64,000 nucleotides of DNA from an uncultured Bacteroidota bacterium (GTDB taxonomy: Bacteria; Bacteroidota; Bacteroidia; Bacteroidales; P3). The stretch lies in contig CACYKY010000016.1 of NCBI GenBank assembly GCA_902775135.1, forward strand, positions 1 to 64,000, read 5' to 3'. Shown piece by piece: positions 1 to 8,449 of the stretch. The translations under genes and the position numbers were made by a program. Below the pieces are notes generated by a model. It was given only the letters and a program-made list of their open reading frames with translations. It did no database searches and was not told the origin of the DNA. The stretch's first letter is position 1. Each line of letters starts with the position of its first letter.

Positions 1-477
1 TTTAGTTGAGAACGGCGGTTTGATGCCCTCGGGGTGGGTCATCTCAAGTGCGCCGTACACCTCGTCGGTCGAGATGTGGTAGAACCGCTTGCCCTCGAAC
101 TTCTCCGGCAGGGTCTCCCAATAGCATTTGGCGGCCTGGAGGAGGCTGAGGGTGCCCATCACGTTGGTCTGCGCGAAGGTGAAGGGGTCCTTGATGCTGC
201 GGTCCACATGGCTCTCGGCGGCCAGGTGGATAATGCCGTCGATGTGCTCGTCCTGCATCAGCTTATAGACGCCATCGAAGTCGCAGATGTCCATCTTGAC
301 GAACTTGTAGTTGGGCTTGTCCTCGATGTCCTTGAGGTTGGCCAGGTTGCCGGCGTAGGTCAGCTTGTCGAGGTTGATGATCTTGTACTGTGGGTACTTG
401 TTGACAAAGAGTCGTACCACATGGCTCCCGATGAATCCGGCTCCGCCGGTGATGATAATTGTACGTTTATATGTCAT
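1..477 (-). CDS. rmlB: dTDP-glucose 4,6-dehydratase, partial (3' end outside window)
   Basis: This is the N-terminal 159 codons of the enzyme that converts dTDP-glucose to dTDP-4-keto-6-deoxyglucose, the second step of dTDP-rhamnose synthesis in the cytoplasm. The visible part starts MTYKRTIIITGGAGFIGSHV, with the GGAGFIGS NAD-binding Rossmann loop of the extended SDR family. It continues with LDKLTYAGNL and HLAAESHVDRSI, typical of RmlB, and HISTDEVYG, which holds the catalytic-region Thr and the start of the active-site block. The catalytic YxxxK lies beyond the left edge. The ATG at 477-475 follows the stop of rmlD by one base, so it is the last visible gene of a wecB-rmlC-rmlD-rmlB run. 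The partial state is due to the window edge, not to damage. Confidence 0.95.
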   Translation of the reverse strand, partial: MTYKRTIIITGGAGFIGSHVVRLFVNKYPQYKIINLDKLTYAGNLANLKDIEDKPNYKFVKMDICDFDGVYKLMQDEHIDGIIHLAAESHVDRSIKDPFTFAQTNVMGTLSLLQAAKCYWETLPEKFEGKRFYHISTDEVYGALEMTHPEGIKPPFSTK

Positions 478-478
478 A

Positions 479-1363
479 TTAGTTGTTTTTCAAGTTTGCA
501 ATACATTTTCTTAGGGAATCTGTCCAATAAGGAACCGTGATTCCAAAGGTTTCCTTAACTTTGGTTTTATCAAGCACAGAATACGCAGGTCTTTTAACAG
601 GACTCGGAAATTCATCGCTATGGCAAGGCTGAATATCGCAACCTGTATTTCCAACATATTCAGCAATCATCTTTGTAAAATCAAACCAAGAGCAGACACC
701 TTCATTGCTGTAGTGATATATACCAGAAACTGGGTTCTTTAGAGCGGCAACAATGGCAGTTGCCAAATCCAAAGCATAGGTAGGTGTTCCAGTTTGGTCA
801 AATACCACCTTTAGTTGAGGCTTGATAGCAGTTAGGTTGAGCATGGTCTTCACAAAGTTCTTACCGAACTCTGAATATAACCATGATGTGCGAATAATCA
901 TATACTTGCATCCTGTGGCAATGATTTTCTGCTCTCCCAGAAGCTTTGTTACCCCATATACACCAGTAGGTGTGCCTTTCCGGTCTTCCTTGCAAGGTGT
1001 ATTGTATGGTTCTTTACCAAATACATAGTCCGTAGATATCTGAACCAGCCAACCATCAACTTCTTTTATGGCTATTGCCAGGTTTTCAGGAGCGGTTGCA
1101 TTCAACTTCTCAACCAAAGCATATTTCTCAGGATCTTCTGCTCCATCAACATTCGTCCATGCTGCACAGTTGACAATAGCATCAACCTTGTTTCCTGCAA
1201 CCATTTTTCGAATGGCCTCCAAGTCAGTTATATCCAAGTACGTTGTTTCAAAACCTTCAACCTGATTAACATCCGTGAAGATATACTTGTCAGATGAACC
1301 TTTTGAGATGATTCGCATCTCGTTGCCAAGCTGGCCATTGGCTCCTGTTACAAGAATAACCAT
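479..1363 (-). CDS. rmlD: dTDP-4-dehydrorhamnose reductase
   Basis: The protein reduces dTDP-4-keto-rhamnose to dTDP-L-rhamnose using NAD(P)H, the last step of the pathway. The N-terminus VILVTGANGQLGNEM carries the GxxGxxG nucleotide loop, followed by the family motifs NCAAWTNVDGAED and STDYVF, and YGVTKLLGE with the catalytic Tyr-Lys pair. The frame is open from a TTG at 1369, but the ATG at 1363 gives the standard RmlD start and sits two bases after the rmlC stop, so I chose it (294 residues, the usual length). It is tightly packed between rmlC and rmlB and is certainly cotranscribed with them. Base composition is more AT-rich than in the housekeeping genes further right, as is common in surface-polysaccharide loci. 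Confidence 0.95.
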   Translation of the reverse strand: MVILVTGANGQLGNEMRIISKGSSDKYIFTDVNQVEGFETTYLDITDLEAIRKMVAGNKVDAIVNCAAWTNVDGAEDPEKYALVEKLNATAPENLAIAIKEVDGWLVQISTDYVFGKEPYNTPCKEDRKGTPTGVYGVTKLLGEQKIIATGCKYMIIRTSWLYSEFGKNFVKTMLNLTAIKPQLKVVFDQTGTPTYALDLATAIVAALKNPVSGIYHYSNEGVCSWFDFTKMIAEYVGNTGCDIQPCHSDEFPSPVKRPAYSVLDKTKVKETFGITVPYWTDSLRKCIANLKNN

Positions 1364-1365
1364 AA

Positions 1366-1950
1366 TCAATATAAGTTTACGTTAATGTCAAATGGGCTAT
1401 CAAAATCTTTCAGCACTGAATGCTTTGTATCTTTCTCAGACAGAAGTGCCTTTTCTGTAGGAATACGCCAATCAATTCTAAGACTATCGTCTATGATGCT
1501 AATACCTCCATCAGCTTCCGGGTGATAGAATTCATCACACTTATACTGAAAAATCGCCACATCACTCAACACAGCAAAGCCGTGTGCGAAACCACGAGGA
1601 ACAAAGAACTGACGATGATTATCTCCGGTTAACTCAACCGCCACATGCTGACCGTAAGTAGGACTGCCTTTACGAATGTCAACAGCAACATCCAATACAG
1701 CACCCTTAACGCAACGAACAAGTTTGCTCTGTGTGAAAGGAGGGCGCTGGAAATGCAGTCCTCGCATCACGCCATAGATTGACATGCTCTCGTTGTCCTG
1801 CACAAAGTTTATGGTATGCCCAAGGATTGGTGCCACTTTCTCATCGAATTCTCGTTGCGAGAAAGATTCAAAGAAATATCCACGTGCATCTCCAAAAACC
1901 TTTGGCTCTATGATGAGTACTCCATCTATTGCTGTTTTTATGACATTCAT
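1366..1950 (-). CDS. rmlC: dTDP-4-dehydrorhamnose 3,5-epimerase
   Basis: RmlC epimerises dTDP-4-keto-6-deoxyglucose at C3 and C5 and is a cupin-fold homodimer. The 194-residue length is normal. Family motifs seen are FGDARGYFFESF near residue 19, VQDNESMS, the catalytic-His motif MRGLHFQRPP and KLVRCVKGAVLDVAVDIR, then PRGFAHGF, the second conserved His region. The stop lies two bases before the rmlD ATG. Upstream, 138 bases separate it from wecB, and no clear promoter is visible there, so it may be read through from wecB. The product feeds rhamnose into lipopolysaccharide or capsule; the glycosyltransferases that use it are not in the window. Confidence 0.95.
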   Translation of the reverse strand: MNVIKTAIDGVLIIEPKVFGDARGYFFESFSQREFDEKVAPILGHTINFVQDNESMSIYGVMRGLHFQRPPFTQSKLVRCVKGAVLDVAVDIRKGSPTYGQHVAVELTGDNHRQFFVPRGFAHGFAVLSDVAIFQYKCDEFYHPEADGGISIIDDSLRIDWRIPTEKALLSEKDTKHSVLKDFDSPFDINVNLY

Positions 1951-2088
1951 ATCTGATGTTAATTGTTAACTTGTTAATTGTTAATTTATTCAATGTTTGG
2001 CAGATGATGTGATTCTTTTCTATCACATTTCCCTACTTATGCCACTACTATCTCTTCTGGGCTTGCCCAAGATGTGCCTGAAGCTGGT

Positions 2089-3288
2089 TTATTTCACTTC
2101 GTAACGGTCAACGGCTTCGCCATTCAGAGCTCGCACAATACGGCTGCAAGCCTTACCATCTCCGTAAGGATTCACAGCCTTGCTCATCTTCTCGTATGCT
2201 ACTGGATCATCGAGCAAGGTGCTTACTTCGTTTACAATGAGGTCGTGATCGGTGCCCACCAGGTGTACGGTGCCACTCTTCAAAGCTTCAGGCCGCTCAG
2301 TGGTGTTGCGCATCACAAGAACGGGCTTGCCCAATCCAGGAGCTTCCTCCTGAATGCCTCCCGAATCCGTGAGCACAACGGTGCTCTTCTCCATCAGATA
2401 CACGAACTCCAAGTACTGCAATGGTTCGATGAAGAAGAAGTTGGGGCGCGTCAAATCCTCACCGAACACCTCGTGGATGGGTTTGCGGACGTTAGGATTC
2501 AGGTGCATGGGATAGACAAAGTCCACATCAGGATACTTCTCGCTGAGGTCCTTCATGGCTGTTACCATAGAGATGAAGCCGTCTCCGAAGTTCTCGCGGC
2601 GGTGGCCGGTAATTAAAACCAGTTTACGGTTTACAGTTAACTGTTTACCGTTTGAAAGTCTTGTGACATCGTAGCCTGCGGCTCTGAGGACATCCTCTTG
2701 TTCGGCAGCAAGTTTGGGGTCGTTTTTGAGTTTATTGACGACCATGTGGAGGGCATCGATTACGGTATTACCGGTGACAAAGATCTGACCATGTGATTTC
2801 TCATCAAGAAGGTTCTTCTCGCTGAGGGGTGTTGGGGCAAAGTCATAAGTAGCAATGCGGCCTGTAATCTGGCGGTTCATCTCCTCGGGCCAGGGGCTAT
2901 AGATGTTGTGTGTACGCAAGCCTGCCTCTACGTGACCCACGGGAATCTGCTGGTAGAAGGCAGCAAGCGCAGCGGCGGTAGAGGTGGTGGTATCACCATG
3001 CACCAACACCACATCTGGTTTCACCTCATTCAGCACGTCACGCATGCCGGTGAGAACGCGAGCCGTTACATCATATAGATCCTGGCCCTGCTTCATGATG
3101 TTCAGGTCGTAATCGGGCCTCACATCGAATATGGTCAGTACCTGATCCAACATCTCACGGTGCTGTCCAGTCACGCACACTATGGTCTCAAAATCTTGGG
3201 GATATTTCTGGAACTCTTTCACCAGCGGGCACATCTTAATGGCCTCGGGACGTGTTCCAAACACCAGCATTACCTTTTTCATATTCAA
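2089..3288 (-). CDS. wecB: UDP-N-acetylglucosamine 2-epimerase (non-hydrolysing)
   Basis: The enzyme interconverts UDP-GlcNAc and UDP-ManNAc, a precursor for surface polysaccharide. Motifs seen are FGTRPEAIKM (residues 10-19), VHGDTTTS (about 96-103), HVEAGLRT (119-126), GHRREN (about 228-233) and TDSGGIQEEAP near the C-terminus, all typical of the WecB GT-B fold. An internal start, MKKVML, two codons downstream is equally plausible. Residues about 211-222 (RLSNGKQLTVNRK) are an extra stretch just before the GHRREN block. They are encoded by a run of gttta/ttaac-like simple repeats at 2621-2655, so they look like filler tolerated in frame. It is probably the first gene of the rhamnose run. 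Confidence 0.93.
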   Translation of the reverse strand: MNMKKVMLVFGTRPEAIKMCPLVKEFQKYPQDFETIVCVTGQHREMLDQVLTIFDVRPDYDLNIMKQGQDLYDVTARVLTGMRDVLNEVKPDVVLVHGDTTTSTAAALAAFYQQIPVGHVEAGLRTHNIYSPWPEEMNRQITGRIATYDFAPTPLSEKNLLDEKSHGQIFVTGNTVIDALHMVVNKLKNDPKLAAEQEDVLRAAGYDVTRLSNGKQLTVNRKLVLITGHRRENFGDGFISMVTAMKDLSEKYPDVDFVYPMHLNPNVRKPIHEVFGEDLTRPNFFFIEPLQYLEFVYLMEKSTVVLTDSGGIQEEAPGLGKPVLVMRNTTERPEALKSGTVHLVGTDHDLIVNEVSTLLDDPVAYEKMSKAVNPYGDGKACSRIVRALNGEAVDRYEVK

Positions 3289-3697
3289 ACTGCGTTTTAT
3301 TATGCGCTATCGGGAAGTCATCTCTCGGCTTACTCGATAGGTTATATATATTGTTTTCATTGTTTTCGTTTAGGGCAGTCAGGCTGTGCGGAAGGCCCTT
3401 CTGCCCCATTGCGGCCACAGCTGCGCGTAATAGCGGTGGCCGCTTATTCTTGTTTGTCTATTATGAAATTAACTAAATATCAAATCATTCACCTTGAAAA
3501 ATCCCCATTCCGTCAAGCCAGCAAAAAGTAACTATCAGTCCCTCCTCAAATACCTTTCGGTTAACCATGAAAATCAAGAATCGAGCGTCGTCCCATCAAC
3601 CATCATCGCCATCCTATCCAAATTAAATCCCTCTTAATGAAATCAATGTTGAGCATAATCATCAAAGTCAGATGTTGAAGGGGAAAGTCTGATGTTG
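3289..3697. other. Gene-free stretch between wecB and the CBASS operon
   Basis: I see no credible reading frame in these 409 bases. The segment at about 3301-3345 (tgcgctatcgggaagtc and following) resembles the one just upstream of ugd at about 8470-8540: both pair a tgc(g/a)ctatcgg start with a ctcggctt...gatagg end. It is one of the dispersed filler segments of this genome. The right end, close to the Cap15 stop, is AT-rich. Confidence 0.5.
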
Positions 3698-4270
3698 CTA
3701 TTTTTGCTTACTAAGCTCTATTGTTCCAACAGACTTGCGCGTGGTCCAATACTCTCCTGTAAGCTTAGTAACAGGATAGTGGTCAAAGTCCAATCTGGCA
3801 GTTCCAAAATGAATAACACTTCTATCTCGAACACCAGAATTTGGGTTGTTCAAATATGAATAATATAAATGAGTTATTTTCCCGTCTTCATCTGTTGGAA
3901 AGTATGCGACATTACTAATGCTCTGGCTCTCGGCTGTTTTCAATCTAACAGTTGTTTGAAAGAAAGACTGCGTTATTGTTACTTTTAAAGGTATAATTTG
4001 AGGTTGGTCTTGATAGGTGGTCTTTATCAATCCCGACCATACTCCTTCCAAATTTGGGAAGGGAACAAGCCAAGGATAAAATAGTTTATATTTCCATAGC
4101 CACTTTACAAAGACTAGGCTAACAATTACCAGTAATGATATGGATCTTGTTACTATAGAAACCCATTCCATCAAATCATTAGGCTTTGCATAAATAGCAT
4201 AAAGTATTGCTATTGTTAGGAACAAGCCTATGTTACTATATATATATACCTTATAATTGTTCTTATTCAT
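3698..4270 (-). CDS. cap15: Cap15-type CBASS effector (2 TM + beta-barrel)
   Basis: The 190-residue protein has two predicted transmembrane helices (about residues 10-28 and 37-58), then a short linker and a strand-rich C-terminal domain beginning NLEGVWSGLIKTTY. This is the architecture of Cap15 (SMODS-associated 2TM-beta effectors). In studied CBASS systems the beta-barrel binds the cyclic nucleotide and the helices then disrupt the inner membrane, killing the infected cell. Length fits the family. The ATG overlaps the CD-NTase stop by one base (TAATG), which suggests translational coupling. That coupling to a CD-NTase is the strongest support, since the sequence family is divergent. The gene is AT-rich compared with the core genes, consistent with horizontal gain. 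Confidence 0.85.
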   Translation of the reverse strand: MNKNNYKVYIYSNIGLFLTIAILYAIYAKPNDLMEWVSIVTRSISLLVIVSLVFVKWLWKYKLFYPWLVPFPNLEGVWSGLIKTTYQDQPQIIPLKVTITQSFFQTTVRLKTAESQSISNVAYFPTDEDGKITHLYYSYLNNPNSGVRDRSVIHFGTARLDFDHYPVTKLTGEYWTTRKSVGTIELSKQK

Positions 4271-5154
4271 TAGTTACAGTAACCCATGTACTTATAAACT
4301 TGTACTATAAACTCTCGGACATCTTCTATATTCCATTTTCTGTCATCACTAAAGAGGGGAAGAAGATTTGATTCTTCATTCCAATTCTTCATAGGTCCAT
4401 TTGACTGGGAATAAAGATATTCTAGAATTAATTTTATCCTCAAATTTAACTCGTCCTCCTCAAAAAGGACATTGGATACATTCCACAATAGAGATTCAAT
4501 CAAAAACGAACTAATATTCTGATTCAACGCAACCTTCTCTTCTTCCATCTTATAACGGATACGCTTTAGGATGCGAACAGTTCGCTTGTATCTGCGATGT
4601 GTTTCGTCATTTTTGGATGTTCCATTCTCAACTTGCTGTTTCGGATAGTTTATGATAGTTTTATTATCATCACTCATGAACTTCACGCCAATATATGAGA
4701 CGCTGTAATAACCATAATTCCGATACTCAAATGTAGGAACTACATCTGCATCATGATGATAGGTATTTTCTTTTATATGAATGCACTTGTTTTTTCTCTT
4801 TACATTTCCTTTACCAAATTTATTTATAAGTGCTTTCTCAACTGCATCCTTAAAGTCTGAGTATGAAGTTGTAGGAGGATAGATATTATACTGTTCCTTT
4901 GTACGTCCAGCTGGTAAATTATAATAGAACGTACTCTTTAAACAAACATTTATATCAACATCACTATTGAGCTTTACATTTGTATTGTTTTCGTATGAGC
5001 CTTGAAGAAAAACATCAATATCCAAATTATTTAGTTCTTCGCAATTATTAATAGCATTTCTGACCATAGTAACAACATTCTGAATGGAATCATCTTCCCT
5101 TCCGCTAACCGGTTTCTGCCAGTTAGCTAATTGGTCATTTGAAAACTTTGCCAT
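4270..5154 (-). CDS. CBASS cGAS/DncV-like nucleotidyltransferase (CD-NTase)
   Basis: This 294-residue protein is predicted to make a cyclic oligonucleotide on phage infection. Catalytic features are visible: QGSYENNT (GS motif, residues 51-58), the metal-binding pair in NSDVDINV (Asp65 and Asp67), and the third acidic residue in HHDADVVPTF (Asp137). The C-terminal half is helical with a basic RRYKRTVRILKRIR helix, as in SMODS proteins. I cannot assign the clade or the product nucleotide by reading. It is the middle gene of a minus-strand operon, 12 bases after the DUF4917 gene and overlapping cap15. No Cap2/Cap3 ubiquitin-like genes or HORMA/TRIP13 genes are present, so this is the short form of CBASS. 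Confidence 0.9.
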   Translation of the reverse strand: MAKFSNDQLANWQKPVSGREDDSIQNVVTMVRNAINNCEELNNLDIDVFLQGSYENNTNVKLNSDVDINVCLKSTFYYNLPAGRTKEQYNIYPPTTSYSDFKDAVEKALINKFGKGNVKRKNKCIHIKENTYHHDADVVPTFEYRNYGYYSVSYIGVKFMSDDNKTIINYPKQQVENGTSKNDETHRRYKRTVRILKRIRYKMEEEKVALNQNISSFLIESLLWNVSNVLFEEDELNLRIKLILEYLYSQSNGPMKNWNEESNLLPLFSDDRKWNIEDVREFIVQVYKYMGYCN

Positions 5155-5166
5155 ATTATCTCCTTT

Positions 5167-6234
5167 TTATTCCCATATATGCGCTGTTCGAGCATCAAAA
5201 CAATCCATCTTGAAATGGAACTTATTCTTGATAGACTGCATGTGCTGATAGTCGTTCTCTGAGAACACACCAACATATACGCTCATTAATTTGTCGTCCT
5301 TCCCGCCAGGTCGTCCATGCCGGCCAGCCTCATTAATGGCATCAATGATGTGAGTGTCATTATCGCCAAAGCGGAATCCCAAGACAACGAGGGAACCTGT
5401 AATATGACAAAGACTGTCATAGCAGTACTGCAGATACTTGTTATGAGAGATGTGTTGCATCTTCTCATTACTATTGCCTGCGGCTACGAACACAGGATAT
5501 GAACCGCCGTCTATCTTTTTCTTAATTACATCAAGCAGGTAATCTGAACCATTGTATTCTACCTTGATGATATCCTTGCCCTCATCAAACAATGGTAGGG
5601 CACCATGCAGGTAGTGCACATTCTGCGAGCTTTTGTATTTGCCCCAAATAAGCTCAGACCATTCTATCTCATCTTCTGGTGTAAAAACACCATCTTCTAT
5701 ATTCTCGGCTTTACGGCCAAAGCCGTCCACAAAGTTCTCAACACCGTTGCGGAGCAACACCCAATAAAGAAGCAGGTCATAATCGGTGGAGAAAATATGA
5801 CCTCCATTATCTATATACTCACGCAGGAATTGTGAGCAATGTTTTGACTTCGCTTCTTCAACAGTGAACACTTGTTCAGGGTGCATCGCTGAGATGGCAT
5901 CTATCAATTTGGCTTTGAGTTCAGTTGACAAGTCTGTCACTTTATTGCAAAGATCATTAGACGCTTCAAGAATCTTCAATACATCAACCATATTGTTAAG
6001 CTGCTGCATGATGCTCTCGAAATTCTGGGTGTTATACACCTGAAATACCTTCTTGATGATTTCATCATCAGACTCCATGATAAAGCGGCTTAGCGCATTG
6101 TAAGAGAAAATACCTTTATCGTAAGCAATGCTAAATCCATTGCCCAGCAACAGATTTATCTTGCGATGTGCCTGCTTGAAGTGGTCAACTACTTCGCGGT
6201 ATGACTTCAAATCATCAATTGTGTTTGACATCAT
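5167..6234 (-). CDS. DUF4917 / SIR2-like protein leading the CBASS operon
   Basis: The protein (355 residues) has the pattern of a SIR2-like Rossmann domain. LLGNGFS (residues 29-35) matches the dinucleotide loop, FSTDYDLLLYW (148-158) is the position of the family TxNYD motif, HYLHGAL (207-213) would hold the active-site His, and VVLGFRFGDND (283-293) is the late glycine/acidic loop. These features fit Pfam DUF4917. SIR2 domains in Thoeris, DSR and related systems consume NAD+ during infection, and a similar role here is an inference. The Asn of TxNYD is Asp in this copy, which could alter or abolish catalysis. The start is either of two adjacent ATG codons. It is first in the operon, 12 bases before the CD-NTase. 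I see no consensus promoter upstream. Confidence 0.75.
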   Translation of the reverse strand: MMSNTIDDLKSYREVVDHFKQAHRKINLLLGNGFSIAYDKGIFSYNALSRFIMESDDEIIKKVFQVYNTQNFESIMQQLNNMVDVLKILEASNDLCNKVTDLSTELKAKLIDAISAMHPEQVFTVEEAKSKHCSQFLREYIDNGGHIFSTDYDLLLYWVLLRNGVENFVDGFGRKAENIEDGVFTPEDEIEWSELIWGKYKSSQNVHYLHGALPLFDEGKDIIKVEYNGSDYLLDVIKKKIDGGSYPVFVAAGNSNEKMQHISHNKYLQYCYDSLCHITGSLVVLGFRFGDNDTHIIDAINEAGRHGRPGGKDDKLMSVYVGVFSENDYQHMQSIKNKFHFKMDCFDARTAHIWE

Positions 6235-6513
6235 TTATTCTTCACTTATCTCTTGTGCTGTTTAAATCAAACCTGTCAATAAAAAAAGCTCTAGAATGAA
6301 ATAAGAAGGAGTTCGACAATCCCTCTTGGGTGGCGCTTGTCCAGGGCGCCTGGTAGCTTGACCCCACCGACGCTCTTTAGGTGGGGCCATTGAATTCGAG
6401 GTTGTTGAACAACCTCCCTAAATCAAACTAGAGCGATAAGGTGATGTAAGATGGAAGATGTAAGATGGAAGATGTTATATGGAAGATGTATGTATGATGT
6501 TAGATGGAAGATG
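6235..6513. repeat. Gene-free stretch ending in gatggaagatgt tandem filler
   Basis: No gene is visible. Bases 6448-6512 are an imperfect tandem array built on gatg(t)aagatggaa words. The same word recurs inside the neighbouring four-helix-bundle gene at about 6812-6890. Bases 6320-6400 hold an imperfect inverted pair (cccacc / ggtgggg) of unknown meaning. Confidence 0.6.
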
Positions 6514-6987
6514 TTATTTTTCATCGGAAACTTCATTGAGTTTCTTACATCTGTGTATTAGGATCTTCACAAGTTCTTCGCAATCGTTATGTATTGATGT
6601 ATACTGTTTATCGTCCAAATACCCATTGCGGTGTAACAAGTCAAGCCAGTACAATGACTCTCTTGCTTCTTTAAGGGCTATGAAACTTTTACTTTTGAAA
6701 TCAGCTTTAGAGATGGCGTTAGCCGCCTCTGCGTTATTCGCTCCGATACTCGTTCCTGACCTTAAAAGTTGGTTGGCTATAGCCGCTACCGATTTGAGGT
6801 GTATGGGGACTCGTGATGTATGATGGAAGGTGGAAGATGTAAAATGTTGACCTCGACCTTCTTCCTTCTTACCTCTTACATCTGACATCCGGCTGGCGGC
6901 CTGCTCCAGCAGATAGTCGTTCAGCCGTATGACCCTGTCTGCAAACGCTTTGCACTTCTCTTGTATGGCATCTCCAATTTCTGACAT
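6514..6987 (-). CDS. Four-helix bundle protein (23S rRNA intervening-sequence family) with repeat-encoded insert
   Basis: The core matches the small four-helix-bundle family related to proteins encoded in 23S rRNA intervening sequences and to Avd of diversity-generating retroelements. The characteristic pieces are QLLRSGTSIGANNAEA, SKADFKSKSFIALKEARES and YWLDLLHRNGYL. Its function is unknown. Members are usually about 120 residues; this one is 157 because residues about 33-60 (around GKKEEGRGQHFTSST) are inserted between helix 1 and helix 2. That insert is encoded by the same gatggaagatgta filler that lies downstream of the gene. No reverse transcriptase or template/variable repeat pair is nearby, so a retroelement role is unsupported. 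Confidence 0.8.
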   Translation of the reverse strand: MSEIGDAIQEKCKAFADRVIRLNDYLLEQAASRMSDVRGKKEEGRGQHFTSSTFHHTSRVPIHLKSVAAIANQLLRSGTSIGANNAEAANAISKADFKSKSFIALKEARESLYWLDLLHRNGYLDDKQYTSIHNDCEELVKILIHRCKKLNEVSDEK

Positions 6988-7132
6988 CTGACATATTCCC
7001 TATTACATCCTACTTCGTTAGTGATGAGTGATTAGTGAATAGTGATTAGCGACTGGTGAATAGTGAATAGTAATGAGTGAATAGATTTACGAACTTCTAA
7101 CATATTACATATTCCCTATTACATATTAACCC
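6988..7132. repeat. Simple-sequence filler (gaatagtgatta words)
   Basis: Bases about 7020-7085 are an imperfect tandem array of gtgatta/gtgaata words between ugd and the four-helix gene. The stretch 7098-7130 repeats ttacatattccctattac, which also occurs at about 6988-7005. Confidence 0.6.
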
Positions 7133-8449
7133 TTAGTCTCTACGGAAGATGTCTCTCGTGTAGACCTTGGATTGGACGTCATCCAAGCAACTATCATATC
7201 TATTTGCTATGATGGCTTGGCTTCTCTTCTTGAATTCTTCGAGGTCGTTAACAACGACACTGCCGAAGAAGGTGGAGCCGTCCTCGAGGGTGGGCTCGTA
7301 GATGATGACTACTGCGCCTTTGGCTTTCACCCTCTTCATCACTCCTTGGATGCTGCTCTGGCGGAAGTTGTCGCTGTTGCTCTTCATCGTTAACCTGTAC
7401 ACTCCTATCGTCGGAACCTTATCCAATTTTGAATTTTGAATTTTGAATTTTGAATCAAATTCGTTGTTCTCGGTATAGGCGTAGTAGCCGGCCATCTTGA
7501 GGACCTGGTCGGCGATGAAGTCCTTCCTCGTGCGGTTGCTTTCGACGATGGCACTCATCATGTTCTGCGGGACGTCCTCATAGTTGGCCAAGAGCTGCTT
7601 GGTGTCCTTCGGGAGGCAGTAGCCGCCATAACCGAAACTGGGGTTGTTATAATGGGTGCCGATTCTGGGATCCAGGCAGACGCCCTCGATGATGGCCCTC
7701 GTGTCCAATCCCTTCATCTCGGCGTAGGTGTCGAGCTCATTGAAGTAGCTGACTCTTAATGCGAGGTAGGTGTTGGCGAAGAGCTTGACGGCTTCGGCTT
7801 CGGTGGAACCTATGAAAAGAACAGGGATGTTCTTTTCATATTGTGAATTGTGAATTGTGAATTGTGAATTGGATGCGGAGTCTTTGCTGGGACCTATGGC
7901 GCCTTGGACCAACAGCTGGGCGAAGCGGTGGGCGCGTTCTTCGAGGTGGGGGTCGGAGTGGTCGTAGCCGACGATGATGCGGGAGGGGTAGAGGTTGTCG
8001 TAGAGGGCTTTGCTCTCGCGCAGGAACTCGGGGGCGAAGAGGAGGTTCTTGGCGCCGAACTTACGGCGGACGCTCTCGGTATAGCCCACGGGGACGGTGC
8101 TCTTGATGACCATCGTGGCCTGGGGGTTGACCTCAAGGACTTTGCCTATGACATCCTCGACGGCGGAGGTGTCGAAATAGTTCTTTACGGAGTCGTAGTT
8201 GGTGGGGGCGGCGATGACGACGAAGTCGGCATCGGCATAGCCCTGCTGCCAGTCGGTGGTGGCGCGGAGGGAGAGGGGCTTATGGGCGAAGTAGTCTTCT
8301 ATGTAGTCGTCCTGTATGGGTGACCGGCGCGCGTTGACCATATCGACGCGCTGCTGGACGACGTCGACGGAGGTGACGTCGTTGTGCTGGGCCAACAGGG
8401 TGGCGATACTGAGACCGACATAGCCGGTACCGGCGACGGAAATCTTCAT
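7133..8449 (-). CDS. ugd: UDP-glucose 6-dehydrogenase
   Basis: Ugd oxidises UDP-glucose to UDP-glucuronate for capsule or exopolysaccharide. The N-terminus [19 protein letters not shown] has the NAD-binding GxGYVG loop. [16 protein letters not shown] and [15 protein letters not shown] follow, and the catalytic Cys278 lies in [13 protein letters not shown]. The protein is 438 residues, about 50 longer than the E. coli type enzyme. Two extra stretches explain much of this: residues about 194-204 ([11 protein letters not shown], encoded at 7841-7872) and about 331-343 (around FKIQNSK, encoded at 7424-7459). Both are pure translations of attgtga and attttga heptamer repeats. Neither falls in a catalytic motif, so the enzyme may still work. 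Confidence 0.93.
   Translation of the reverse strand: MKISVAGTGYVGLSIATLLAQHNDVTSVDVVQQRVDMVNARRSPIQDDYIEDYFAHKPLSLRATTDWQQGYADADFVVIAAPTNYDSVKNYFDTSAVEDVIGKVLEVNPQATMVIKSTVPVGYTESVRRKFGAKNLLFAPEFLRESKALYDNLYPSRIIVGYDHSDPHLEERAHRFAQLLVQGAIGPSKDSASNSQFTIHNSQYEKNIPVLFIGSTEAEAVKLFANTYLALRVSYFNELDTYAEMKGLDTRAIIEGVCLDPRIGTHYNNPSFGYGGYCLPKDTKQLLANYEDVPQNMMSAIVESNRTRKDFIADQVLKMAGYYAYTENNEFDSKFKIQNSKLDKVPTIGVYRLTMKSNSDNFRQSSIQGVMKRVKAKGAVVIIYEPTLEDGSTFFGSVVVNDLEEFKKRSQAIIANRYDSCLDDVQSKVYTRDIFRRD

Noticed and set aside
6514..6987. Diversity-generating retroelement accessory (Avd) gene
   Set aside because: The four-helix fold is related, but there is no reverse transcriptase, template repeat or variable target gene nearby.
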